A DNA stretch of 64,000 nucleotides from Bombella pluederhausensis (lineage in GTDB: Bacteria > Pseudomonadota > Alphaproteobacteria > Acetobacterales > Acetobacteraceae): contig NZ_JANIDY010000003.1 of assembly GCF_026385525.1 (NCBI RefSeq), positions 186,001 through 250,000 on the forward strand. Reading direction: 5' to 3'. The position numbers and the translations under genes are program-made. The notes under the pieces are model-generated. The model was not told where the DNA came from. It did not search any database and saw only the letters and a program-made list of their open reading frames with translations. This document shows, in pieces, positions 10,301 to 16,640 of the stretch. Position 1 is the stretch's first letter. Every line of letters starts with the position of its first letter.

Positions 10301-10941
10301 CTCTGGCCGAGAATCGCCGTCAGCAGGGTCTGCCTGCTCTGGCTGTGGGCTGGGGGGCCATCGGTGACGTTGGCATGTTGACGGAAAGCGATGCTGCCGG
10401 ACGCATGTTTGACGTGGCCGGGATCAAGACCATGACGGCGGCTGACTGCCTCAAGCATCTGCCGGTACTCTATGGTGTGGACCGCAGTGACGTGTCTCTG
10501 GTGGACCTCAACTGGGTGCAGGTCTTCGGCGCTCTGGCATGGCTGAAACCATCCGCCCGCTTTACCCTGCTGCAGCAGGAAAGCCGCAAGGGGGGCATTT
10601 CTGACTCGGTCCAGCTGCTGATGAACATGCCGGAGAATGAGCGTCTGGATTATGTCCTGCTCCGTCTCAAGCAGCAGCTTGGTTCCGTCCTGCAGGTGGA
10701 CCCGGAATCGATCGAGGACAGTGCCCGTCTTTCCGAGCTGGGGATCGACTCTCTTGCTGGTGTGGAACTTCAGACGGCCATCCGGTCCGAGTTCGGTGTG
10801 GATGTGTCCCTCGTGCTTCTGGCCCGCAATGAGACCATCATCGAGATGGCCCGCAGTCTGCTGCGTCAGGCCGTGATGATGGTGCAGCAGGGTGGTTCCG
10901 TGACCCTTGAGGGGGCGCAGGCTGCCGTGGGGGGGGCATGA
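4381..10941 (+). CDS. Highly reducing type I polyketide synthase (KS-AT-DH-ER-KR-ACP)
   Basis: A 2186-residue single-module synthase. KS: active Cys183 in TACSSS, His318 in HGTGTP, His358 in NLGH. AT: Ser654 in GHSVGE, with VPYHS about 100 residues on, where malonyl-type enzymes have HAFHS. DH: His953 in HKVHGMALFP and Asp1122 in LLDGAMH. About 250 residues without a SAM motif follow, read as the structural KR half, including a Lys/Ala/Glu-rich linker. ER: nucleotide site AGAGGVG near 1616. KR: TGGMGGFG near 1818 with Ser1952, Tyr1965, Asn1969 and a VDD motif (B-type-like). ACP: Ser2124 in GIDSL. There is no thioesterase or loading module. All domains look active, so a fully reduced or partly reduced chain built iteratively is expected, released by another protein. 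The ATG at 4381 is chosen over a GTG at 4336 lacking a ribosome site. Confidence 0.93.
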   Translation: MSQTYNPDEIAIIGVGCVLPAGLGDKEALWQFLLERRDGCVAVPADRWGRKRFYDPVDQTPGKTTMQYGHFMNPDDHQFEPLFFGISPREGMVMDIQQRLLLGVAWRAMENAGVIASSLAGTRTGVFMGSFTQDQLVQCGSPFMQSQIRDQFAAVSAGMTMYAARIAHVFGLQGPAIAMDTACSSSLVALHQACNSLRLGECDVALAGGVNFMASPQTAMLMTKGHFLAKDGRSKSFAADADGYGRGEGCVILMLKRLKDAMRDGDDIRGVVCSSGVNQDGRTPVLTMPDADAQETLIRDVLRRANVEAQDVAYVEAHGTGTPVGDPIEVKAIAQAIGQYQPEGQKVLIGSVKANLGHMEAAAGGVAVLKTMLCLEHGKVPGQANLKELNPAIPFDDYRVQVAQGEATPLPERDRLYAVVNSFGYGGTNAVALLRRPTETERNSARRKAVREHRLKGVRPTGFMRRVPLLLSAFSEASLGHMAGAYASRLDEGKAERSTWEALCFSAAQYRARFRQRAVILPEQGENEVVQAHEALQALSEGKTHPALFTGKAVVDEAVKPVFLFSGMGPQWWGMGRYLLRKGPADVRALAQRCDELFVKLAGWSLREELLKPESKSRVQETEVAQPAIFLVQVCLAAFFTRHGVMPGAIIGHSVGEVAAAYVSGALELEDAVTVIYHRSRLQATRAGKGTMLAVGMSRNVLEGRLEAFKGKLTIAAINSSESCTVVGPRKELEALEAGCTKEGVFARFLKVDVPYHSPEMAAIEKKMLSSLAHIKPKAPTVPLYSTVTGKVWEENERHDAAYWYANAREPVLFHDAMRAMLKDGYAVFLELAAHPVLGTSVTGCAEEGRYEVAVIPTLRRKQDDAAGLLRALIRLTLSGAEPDWRYVLRPERTELPLYRWEVENKAWLETEASRRDRLDEQVHPVLGTPSLLESRAWRADIGVVSMEWLMDHKVHGMALFPAAAYIEAALAAHSQLEAKAPAVIEEVTINTPLVVQEGQAPVVMWRFDMTTRRLVFDSETVSWNGDWQAHGQATVLQSAPWCAASEKNRNFDFKALCAGTTRFEGAEVYKAFAAMGLDYGPAFQTMRNLYRGEGYSVAEVVLGEAQAATLKDYHLHPALLDGAMHALIGAFPFEEQKDVYVPAAIERISYMGQKVDRAYVKATPTLRTHRKIVADLRLYTMEGELLCEVLGLCCRRVARSGNDASSAARLVYAPNWVSAERQVLLSEPLAVTLLGEGDGLAAQVAELLKDNGADLTVSAGLSGKELADTLDQEPFLNRQRALVLFPRAGDDYQQCLEDMAACVELLQRVPMRGRKRRLPVIIVTRGAYDVAGQAQALQRAYHGLFRGAEAERMDLAIRCVDVPAEGVEELLEDLAAELVLEDPSEDTVWLRPATGQSPAEKKTGKAAKADAGKAEEGEAPAAETVERLVQRLVSPPLEPEPQPIPLEEIMGGKDDGTIGVRLESSKSGALEGVTWQAFAVPEPGPGEVKIRTRMASLNFKDVLKAMSLLPESVTEGTFSGDDLGLECVVEVESVGEGVDNMKPGDLFALVYPDSFSYRRIVGVKELAYCALPLSEEMLQFPLEQIAGVPLVFVTSYYTLVHLAQLQEGESVLIHAGAGGVGQAAIQIAKLRKAVIYSTAGNPEKREYLREQGCAGVWDSRTLEFVDGIREATNGRGVDVVLNSLPGEAMVHSLKLVAPMGRFVEIGKRDIVEHRALDLMPFNENLAYFSFDMDRMMPHEKLYGIMDEIMLLARQGKLSFPQTRIFKAAEASEAFRYLMSSRHIGKIMISYEDMSGLKARPLPRVLPGFSRKGAYLVTGGMGGFGLKTAEYLLSQGAGVLHLVGRSLPKDPERKKAIATLKKLAESAGGKVVTHRLDVTDNGAVSKLVKKLAREDMPLRGVFHAAGVVDDQLISKMDAANVAHVMAPKVLGAQALDEATRGLELDHFVLYSSFTAEIGNLGQSSYIAANSYLNALAENRRQQGLPALAVGWGAIGDVGMLTESDAAGRMFDVAGIKTMTAADCLKHLPVLYGVDRSDVSLVDLNWVQVFGALAWLKPSARFTLLQQESRKGGISDSVQLLMNMPENERLDYVLLRLKQQLGSVLQVDPESIEDSARLSELGIDSLAGVELQTAIRSEFGVDVSLVLLARNETIIEMARSLLRQAVMMVQQGGSVTLEGAQAAVGGA

Positions 10942-12764
10942 CATCCTGGGCATTTCATACGGTCAAGAAGTCCGGCTACACGATCGAACAGTATGAGAAC
11001 GGCCTGGCCATACTGGACAGGAACGAGAACCGACTGGACGAGATGCTGAGCTTTCGGGCGATGGAAAAGCCCGATCAGGTGCAGTTTGCCGTTCTGGATG
11101 AAAATCTGGACATCGCCGAGTCTCTGACATTCAGGCAGGCCCATGAATGGGCCTGCCGGGTAGCGGGGCTGGTGGACCGTTTCGTGCCAGAGCGGGGCCG
11201 TGTCATGCTCTGTTTCGAGAATGACATGGCAGCCGTGGCGGGTTTCTTTGGCTGTGTCTATGCCAATACGGTGCCGGTATCAGGCGTCTATCCCAGCATG
11301 GTTGGCAGTGTTGAACGTCTGTTTGACATTCTGGAAGATTCCGAGGCTGTAGCGGTTCTGGGGCCAAGGGATACGCTGATGGGGTTCCGGCGGCAGGCGG
11401 CGGGCCGTGCCCGGAAGGTGAAATGGATTCCCATTGAGGGCGCAGAGAGTGCCGAGCCACTCTATCGCCGCCATGCCGCGGAACTGGATGATGTTGCGCT
11501 GGTGCAATATACGTCCGGGTCCATCGGGCGGCCCCGTGGCGTGAAGATTACCCATCGCAATCTGGGCTCCAATCTTTATCTGCTGATGATCCGCAGTGAT
11601 TTCTGGGCAGGCAATCTGGGACTGAGCTGGCTGCCACTGTCTCACGATATGGGGCTGATGGGTGTCATGTTCGGTGTAGCGACAGGCGGGGCTTCATGGT
11701 TCATGAAGCCGGAACATTTCATTGCCAAGCCGGAACGCTGGGTACAGGCGATTGACCGGTATCGTGTCAGTTTTTCAGCGGGCCCCAATTTTGCTTATGA
11801 GCTTCTGGCCCGTCATGTTCCGGATTCAGCACTGGAGGGGCTGGACCTTTCCTGCTGGAAATGGTCCGTCATCGGGGCGGAAATGATCGAACAGGGAACC
11901 GTGGAGCGGTTTTTTGAACGCTACTGTCCGCTGGGTATTGAGAAACCCATTCTGCGACCCGGTTATGGCATGGCTGAGACGACCCTGATGATTACCAGTG
12001 GTGGCTGGGATGGCAAGGAAGTTGTGTCTTTTGATGCGTTCTCCCGCTCCGGACTGGCAGAGGGGCGGGTAGAGCCACCCCAGAACGAGCATGATCGGCG
12101 TGTAATAGCCAATTGTGGCCGTGCGATTGAGGAACATGCTGTCCTTGTCGTTGATCCTGAAGGCGGTACGCCACTGCCAGAAGGGCAGGTGGGTGAGCTG
12201 TGGCTGAGTGGTCCTTCTGTAACGCCGGGTTATCTGAATCGGGAGCAGGAAAACAGGGAGCGTTTTGGTCTTGAGTTGGAAGGGCGCCGCTGGTTCCGCA
12301 GCCGGGACATGGGCTTTCTTCTAAAAGGGCGTTTGTTCGTGACGGGCCGGATGGAAAATAGCCTGCTTGTTGGTGAACAGCGCTATGACCCGGATGATCT
12401 AGCACAGGCTATTCGCCAAGCATGTCCTGTCTTCTCAAGCCGGAGTGTGGCGGTGTTCCGGCATGAGGGTGTGCTGTGTGCCATGGGCGAGCTGTCTTTG
12501 GCGCAGGTCAGGGAGAATCCCGATCATGAGGCTCTGTTGTCGGCCATGGCGCGGGCTATTGGGCGGATATGCCCGGTTCAGCAGATGCGTTGTGTGCTTG
12601 TTCGGCAAGGTGGTGTCTGCCGGACACCAAGCGGGAAAATCCGCCTTTCTGCTACGTCTGAGGCCTTGGCGGCAGGGCGTTTGCCTGTTGTGCAGGAGCA
12701 GCATTTTGGCCCGGATGAGCTGCAGCGGGTTGAGATTCTCGCTTTAGGAAAGACACCGCTATGA
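10938..12764 (+). CDS. Fatty acyl-AMP ligase (FAAL)
   Basis: A 608-residue adenylating enzyme. The A3 P-loop is YTSGSIGRPRGV (about 191-202). The central ITSGG...FDAFSRSGLAEGRV region follows the pattern of FAALs rather than acyl-CoA synthetases. The hinge region keeps RDMGF and VTGRMEN, and the C-terminal lysine is present in TPSGKIR. FAALs activate a fatty acid with ATP and hand the acyl group to a carrier protein instead of CoA. The start ATG overlaps the PKS stop in an ATGA, which implies translational coupling and equal dosage, so it most likely supplies the PKS starter acyl chain. The acceptor could be the single C-terminal ACP, since the PKS has no N-terminal carrier. Chain length is unknown. 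Confidence 0.88.
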   Translation: MTSWAFHTVKKSGYTIEQYENGLAILDRNENRLDEMLSFRAMEKPDQVQFAVLDENLDIAESLTFRQAHEWACRVAGLVDRFVPERGRVMLCFENDMAAVAGFFGCVYANTVPVSGVYPSMVGSVERLFDILEDSEAVAVLGPRDTLMGFRRQAAGRARKVKWIPIEGAESAEPLYRRHAAELDDVALVQYTSGSIGRPRGVKITHRNLGSNLYLLMIRSDFWAGNLGLSWLPLSHDMGLMGVMFGVATGGASWFMKPEHFIAKPERWVQAIDRYRVSFSAGPNFAYELLARHVPDSALEGLDLSCWKWSVIGAEMIEQGTVERFFERYCPLGIEKPILRPGYGMAETTLMITSGGWDGKEVVSFDAFSRSGLAEGRVEPPQNEHDRRVIANCGRAIEEHAVLVVDPEGGTPLPEGQVGELWLSGPSVTPGYLNREQENRERFGLELEGRRWFRSRDMGFLLKGRLFVTGRMENSLLVGEQRYDPDDLAQAIRQACPVFSSRSVAVFRHEGVLCAMGELSLAQVRENPDHEALLSAMARAIGRICPVQQMRCVLVRQGGVCRTPSGKIRLSATSEALAAGRLPVVQEQHFGPDELQRVEILALGKTPL

Positions 12765-12844
12765 GCTGGATTGATGAGTGGAAGGGCTGTGGATGGCAGG
12801 CCTGGAGCCGAGATGTATGGGCGGGGGAATGTGGTCATGAGTGA
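12761..12844 (+). CDS. Candidate 27-residue Trp-rich peptide
   Basis: A short frame wedged between the FAAL and the first heptosyltransferase. It starts in an ATGA overlap with the FAAL stop and ends in overlap with the ATG at 12837. AGGAA (12746-12750) lies 10 bases before the start. The peptide begins MSWIDEW, contains five tryptophans and two cysteines and ends CGHE. The double start/stop overlap suggests ribosomes could pass from the FAAL through this frame to the transferase, making it a coupling or leader peptide or a small product. TGG is common in out-of-frame reading here, so chance is a real alternative. Confidence 0.3.
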   Translation: MSWIDEWKGCGWQAWSRDVWAGECGHE

Positions 12845-14009
12845 AAATGAGAAGATCGTCCTGACGCAGGCTGGTCCAGAGGGTATCCGCTACGACTTTA
12901 ATGACGGGTGCCGGGTTTGGGTGCCTGAAGGAGCAAAATGGCTCGTTGTGTTGCGGGATGTGGATACAGATACCCTCTTGTTCCGGCAGGAGCTTAATGG
13001 CGCTGGGATGGTGCAGAGCCATAAGCGTTATTATGTCCGGTTTGAGATTATCATCTGGAAAGATGGTGAGCAGGTTTTCACACATACCTGCGATCTGAAA
13101 GATCGTGAGGTGCTCATCACGATGCAGATGGGCGGGCTGGGAGATCATATTGCCTGGGTGGGGCAAGCCGTTGCTTTTGTGGAGGAGCATGGCTGTCGGG
13201 CGAGTTTCTTGGTGAAGAAAGAAATGATCGCCCTGTTTGAAGATGAGTATCCTCATATTCGTTTTATTGATGAAGATGATATGGGGGATAGGCAATATTA
13301 CGCTCATTATAAGGTATTGGTATTCTTTGGTGACCGTGAGTTCATTTGTCAGCCAAATGACTATCGCCAGAGCGGTCTTTCCCATATGGGGGCTTATATT
13401 CTGGGGCTTGATCCGGAAGATCGTAAACCGCGTGTCACTTCTGATCCGGGCGGGCGCCCCCTTGAGGAACCTTATGTCTGCATTGGTGCTCAGGCTTCTG
13501 GCCTCAGCAAATACTGGAACAACCCACGGGGCTGGTACGATCTGGTCCGTTTCCTGAAAGAAAAAGGATACAAGGTTGTCTGTATCGATAAGTGCCGGGT
13601 GGCGGGTCCCACTACGGCTTTGCGTTACATTCCGCATGGAACTGAAGATGAAACGGGTGACCGCCCGTTGACGGAGCGTGTCCGCTGGCTGAAACATGCC
13701 GAGTTTTTTGTGGGTACATCATCCGGGTTGGCCTGGCTGGCCTGGGCAGCGGGAACGCCCGTAGTGATGATTAGTGGCTATACAGAGCCCTACAATGAGT
13801 TCCGAACACCCTATCGCATCATCAACCGGAATGTGTGTAACGGTTGCGCTAATGACGTGAATATCGAGCTGCAGGCGGCTGATCCTTTTTTCTGCCCGCG
13901 CCATAAGGGAACAGAACGTATATTTGAGTGCTCTCGGGCCATCTCTTTCACGCAGGTGAAGAAGACCATTGAGAAGATTCCGGGGTTTGGAGGCGTTGCA
14001 AATGACTGA
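12837..14009 (+). CDS. Autotransporter-type O-heptosyltransferase (BAHT/TibC-Aah family), copy 1
   Basis: A 390-residue protein matching the bacterial autotransporter heptosyltransferase pattern. It has an N-terminal beta-rich domain beginning GPEGIRYDFNDG, a GGLGD site (Asp103, the position of the proposed catalytic Asp in TibC), and a C-terminal GT-B half with WLKHAEFFVGTSSG. Four cysteines (C334, C337, C353, C365; C-x2-C-x15-C-x11-C) correspond to the iron-finger of that family. Characterised members transfer ADP-heptose-derived sugar to serines of autotransporter passengers. No autotransporter is present in the window, so the acceptor is open. The ATG at 12837 is chosen because GGGGGAA precedes it by 8 bases. 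It overlaps the second copy by 8 bases. It is cytoplasmic, with no signal peptide. Confidence 0.85.
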   Translation: MSENEKIVLTQAGPEGIRYDFNDGCRVWVPEGAKWLVVLRDVDTDTLLFRQELNGAGMVQSHKRYYVRFEIIIWKDGEQVFTHTCDLKDREVLITMQMGGLGDHIAWVGQAVAFVEEHGCRASFLVKKEMIALFEDEYPHIRFIDEDDMGDRQYYAHYKVLVFFGDREFICQPNDYRQSGLSHMGAYILGLDPEDRKPRVTSDPGGRPLEEPYVCIGAQASGLSKYWNNPRGWYDLVRFLKEKGYKVVCIDKCRVAGPTTALRYIPHGTEDETGDRPLTERVRWLKHAEFFVGTSSGLAWLAWAAGTPVVMISGYTEPYNEFRTPYRIINRNVCNGCANDVNIELQAADPFFCPRHKGTERIFECSRAISFTQVKKTIEKIPGFGGVAND

Positions 14010-15519
14010 CAAGAAAACAGAGCGCGTCCTGCAGGATATTGTCGAGCTGCGTCCTCCGTCCCCCGCTTCTGTGCTGCCTATCACCGAGGAGACCGTGAGT
14101 TCTGGCGTTGAGCCGGAAGGAAGTGGTTCCTCAGAGAGCTCGTTGTCATCGGTGGTTGTGTCGGGGTCGGAAGGTTCTGCCTCGTCTTCGGATTACACAG
14201 TCGAGGAGAAGAACAAGGCGCCAGAGGCAGGGGGATATTCCCTGCCTGAGGCTGCTCCTGTGCCAACGCAGGAGGGGCCGCACGGCCTGCGCTATGACTT
14301 TAATGCTGGTATTAGGGTACGAATGCCAGAAGGGGAACAGTGGCGGCTGCGCTTCTGGGATGCTGGGACCGAGACTTGTCTGTATGACGGCAAGCAGGGG
14401 GAAGGGGACTATATCTGTTCTCGCAAGAAATACTTCATGCAGGGGGTCATAGAGCTTTTTGATGGTGAGGAGCTGGTCTGGACGCATCATTTTGATGCGA
14501 AGGGCAAAAAAGTAGCGGTTATCCTGCCGGTTGGCACGTTGGGCGACCCTCTGGGGTGGATTCCCTATGCCGAGCGTTTTGCCCAGCAGCATGAGTGTGA
14601 GATGACCATCGTTGCCAGTGAGGTGATCTGTCAGCTCATGGGGCCTGCTTACCCGGATATGAAGTTTATCCAGGAAAGCGAGTTCAATGAGGTGCGGGAG
14701 GAGTTTTACGCCAGCTATTATATCGGGCTGTTCTTTCGTGATGAGGAACGGGAATGGCAGCCACGGGATTTCCGCGCGGTTGGTCTGCACAGGACAGCCG
14801 GATGGATTCTAGGAGTAGACCCGACAGAAATCCGTCCAAAGGTGCATATCGAGGAGGCTGATACCCGCCCGATAGAAGAACCCTATGTCGTGGTGGCTGT
14901 GCAGGCTTCTTGTGCTTGCAAGATGTGGCATAACCCGTTCGGGTGGCTCGATACGGTAGGGTACCTCAAGAAGCTGGGCTATCGTGTCATCTGCATCGAT
15001 AAGGACCCGGTCGTGGGCTGGAGCTGCCATTGGAACTGCCTGCCGCATGGTGTGGAAGATGAAACGGGTGAACGCCCCCTGACAGAGCGTGCCCGTTGGT
15101 TGAAACATGCCGAGTTTTTTGTTGGTCTGTCTTCAGGGCTTTCATGGCTGGCATGGGCAGTAGGGACGCCGGTTGTCATGATTAGTGGCTTTACGGACCC
15201 GATTAATGAGTTCCAGACGCCGTACAGGGTCTTTAGTGTTCACGGGTGTAATAGCTGCTGGCATGATATTCGGACGCCATTCCAGCATGATGACTATCTT
15301 TTCTGCCCACGGCATAAGGGAACACCACGGGCCTTTGAATGTACCCGTAATATCAATACGGCGTATGTTATTGATACGATCAAACGGCTTTGCAGGGATC
15401 ACGGTTATAAACCGCCGGTCCTGTCGGAGACACAGCCGGATGATCTGGTCGAGGCGACTGATCAGCTCATGAAGCAAAAGGGTTATGAGGTGAAGCATCA
15501 GGCTTATTGGAAACTCTGA
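14002..15519 (+). CDS. Autotransporter-type O-heptosyltransferase, copy 2, with Ser-rich extension
   Basis: A 505-residue paralogue of the preceding gene. The homologous part starts near residue 90 (GPHGLRYDFNAG) and keeps the glycosyltransferase Asp (Asp182 in TLGDPLGW), the WLKHAEFFVGLSSG segment and the four-cysteine set (C416, C419, C435, C447, identical spacing). Unlike copy 1 it has about 80 extra N-terminal residues very rich in Ser, Glu and Pro, apparently disordered. GGAGG ends 8 bases before the ATG. The two copies differ enough to have separate acceptors or to form a hetero-oligomer; the known family member TibC is a dodecamer. The Ser-rich tail could be a substrate or a targeting tail, which is inference. 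It is the last gene of the biosynthetic series. Confidence 0.82.
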   Translation: MTDKKTERVLQDIVELRPPSPASVLPITEETVSSGVEPEGSGSSESSLSSVVVSGSEGSASSSDYTVEEKNKAPEAGGYSLPEAAPVPTQEGPHGLRYDFNAGIRVRMPEGEQWRLRFWDAGTETCLYDGKQGEGDYICSRKKYFMQGVIELFDGEELVWTHHFDAKGKKVAVILPVGTLGDPLGWIPYAERFAQQHECEMTIVASEVICQLMGPAYPDMKFIQESEFNEVREEFYASYYIGLFFRDEEREWQPRDFRAVGLHRTAGWILGVDPTEIRPKVHIEEADTRPIEEPYVVVAVQASCACKMWHNPFGWLDTVGYLKKLGYRVICIDKDPVVGWSCHWNCLPHGVEDETGERPLTERARWLKHAEFFVGLSSGLSWLAWAVGTPVVMISGFTDPINEFQTPYRVFSVHGCNSCWHDIRTPFQHDDYLFCPRHKGTPRAFECTRNINTAYVIDTIKRLCRDHGYKPPVLSETQPDDLVEATDQLMKQKGYEVKHQAYWKL

Positions 15520-15636
15520 TAGTCCGTTGAACATGTATTGGTCATGTGGCACCTTCATCTCTGCTGGAGGGTGCCCCTGACTAGTCTATCCTGCTAGAAG
15601 AACAAAGAGTTCCTTCTTTGCGAGATGGTTGACTGA

Positions 15637-16581
15637 ATGACTGATACATCCTTGCCGGTCTGTGTGGCCGCCCTTTATCATTTCACTGCTTTTGACGATC
15701 ATAAAGCCCTGCGTGAGCCGCTTCTGGAGACATGCCAGAAGGAAGGTGTCAAAGGCAGTCTGTTGCTGGCCCGTGAAGGCATTAACGGCACGATTGCCGG
15801 GTCAGATGCGGGTATTGATGCTGTTCTGGCGTATATTAACAGCCTGCCGGGTTGCGCCGGGTTTGATTACAAGAAGTCCCGTGCCAGAACGATGCCTTTC
15901 CTGCGCATGAAAGTGCGGCTGAAGAAAGAGATTGTGACGATGGGGCAGCCGGATATTGATCCGCATGTCTGTGTCGGTCGTTATGTCGAGCCGAAAGATT
16001 GGAATGCTCTGATCTCCGACCCTGATACGGTTGTGATGGATACACGCAACGATTATGAGGTGGCCATCGGGACATTCCGTGGTGCTGTGGACCCGAACCT
16101 GAAGACGTTCCGAGCTTTTCCGGAATGGTTCCGCAACTGGCGGAAAGAGGTGGAGGCGCAGGGGCGCACACCGAAGATCGCCATGTTCTGTACGGGGGGC
16201 ATACGGTGTGAAAAATCCACCGCCTTTGCCCGTCAGGAAGGTGTGGAGGATGTGTATCATCTGAAAGGCGGCATTCTGAAATATCTGGAAGAAATCCCGG
16301 AAGAAGAAAGCCTGTGGGATGGTGAATGTTTCGTATTCGACCAGCGTGTCTCAGTCGGGCATGGGCTGAAGCTGGGTAAGTACGATCTTTGCCATGCCTG
16401 CCGTGCGCCTATCAGTGCGGAAGACAAGCAGTCTCCTCATTATGAGGAAGGTGTGAGCTGCCCGCATTGTTATGGCCAGAAGACGGAGGCACAGCGCCAG
16501 CGTTATCGTGAACGCCAGCGTCAGGCACAGCTGGCCGAGCAGCAGGGACGCATCCATCTGGGTGATGAAGCGCAGGGCTGA
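15637..16581 (+). CDS. trhO: tRNA uridine(34) hydroxylase TrhO (rhodanese family)
   Basis: A 314-residue protein with an N-terminal acylphosphatase-like domain ([11 protein letters not shown] type loop) and a central rhodanese domain. The active loop [10 protein letters not shown] carries Cys185 and Cys191. A C-terminal region has further cysteine pairs (CHAC, CPHC) that could bind a metal. TrhO (YceA) makes 5-hydroxyuridine at the wobble base of tRNAs with oxygen as the hydroxyl source. The ribosome site before the ATG is weak. It is a single gene closed by a bidirectional stem-loop that it shares with the converging TonB receptor. Unrelated to the upstream biosynthetic locus, as 117 bases separate them. 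Confidence 0.92.
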   Translation: MTDTSLPVCVAALYHFTAFDDHKALREPLLETCQKEGVKGSLLLAREGINGTIAGSDAGIDAVLAYINSLPGCAGFDYKKSRARTMPFLRMKVRLKKEIVTMGQPDIDPHVCVGRYVEPKDWNALISDPDTVVMDTRNDYEVAIGTFRGAVDPNLKTFRAFPEWFRNWRKEVEAQGRTPKIAMFCTGGIRCEKSTAFARQEGVEDVYHLKGGILKYLEEIPEEESLWDGECFVFDQRVSVGHGLKLGKYDLCHACRAPISAEDKQSPHYEEGVSCPHCYGQKTEAQRQRYRERQRQAQLAEQQGRIHLGDEAQG

Positions 16582-16604
16582 ACTCTGTCTTCATGTAGCA
16601 GGAA

Positions 16605-16635
16605 AAGGCGTCTCCCATACAGGAGGCGCCTTTTT
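16605..16635. terminator. Bidirectional intrinsic terminator between trhO and the TonB receptor
   Basis: An 11-bp stem (16605-16615 with 16622-16632, one G-T pair, core GGCGTCTCC/GGAGGCGCC) has a 6-base loop. It is followed by five T on the plus strand and preceded by four A, which become a T run on the minus strand. The two converging genes end 23 and 5 bases away. Confidence 0.85.
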
Positions 16636-16640
16636 CATGT

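Noticed and set aside
4276-10953. Long minus-strand frames opposite the PKS (for example 4276-5511 and 9718-10953)
   Set aside because: They are shadows of a GC-rich coding strand: low-complexity His/Gln/Arg composition, no motifs, while the plus-strand PKS is fully supported.
15548-15575. Stem-loop after the second heptosyltransferase as a terminator
   Set aside because: A 9-bp stem exists (GGCACCTTC with a G-T pair), but it is followed by CCCCTGAC and no T run, so I do not list it.
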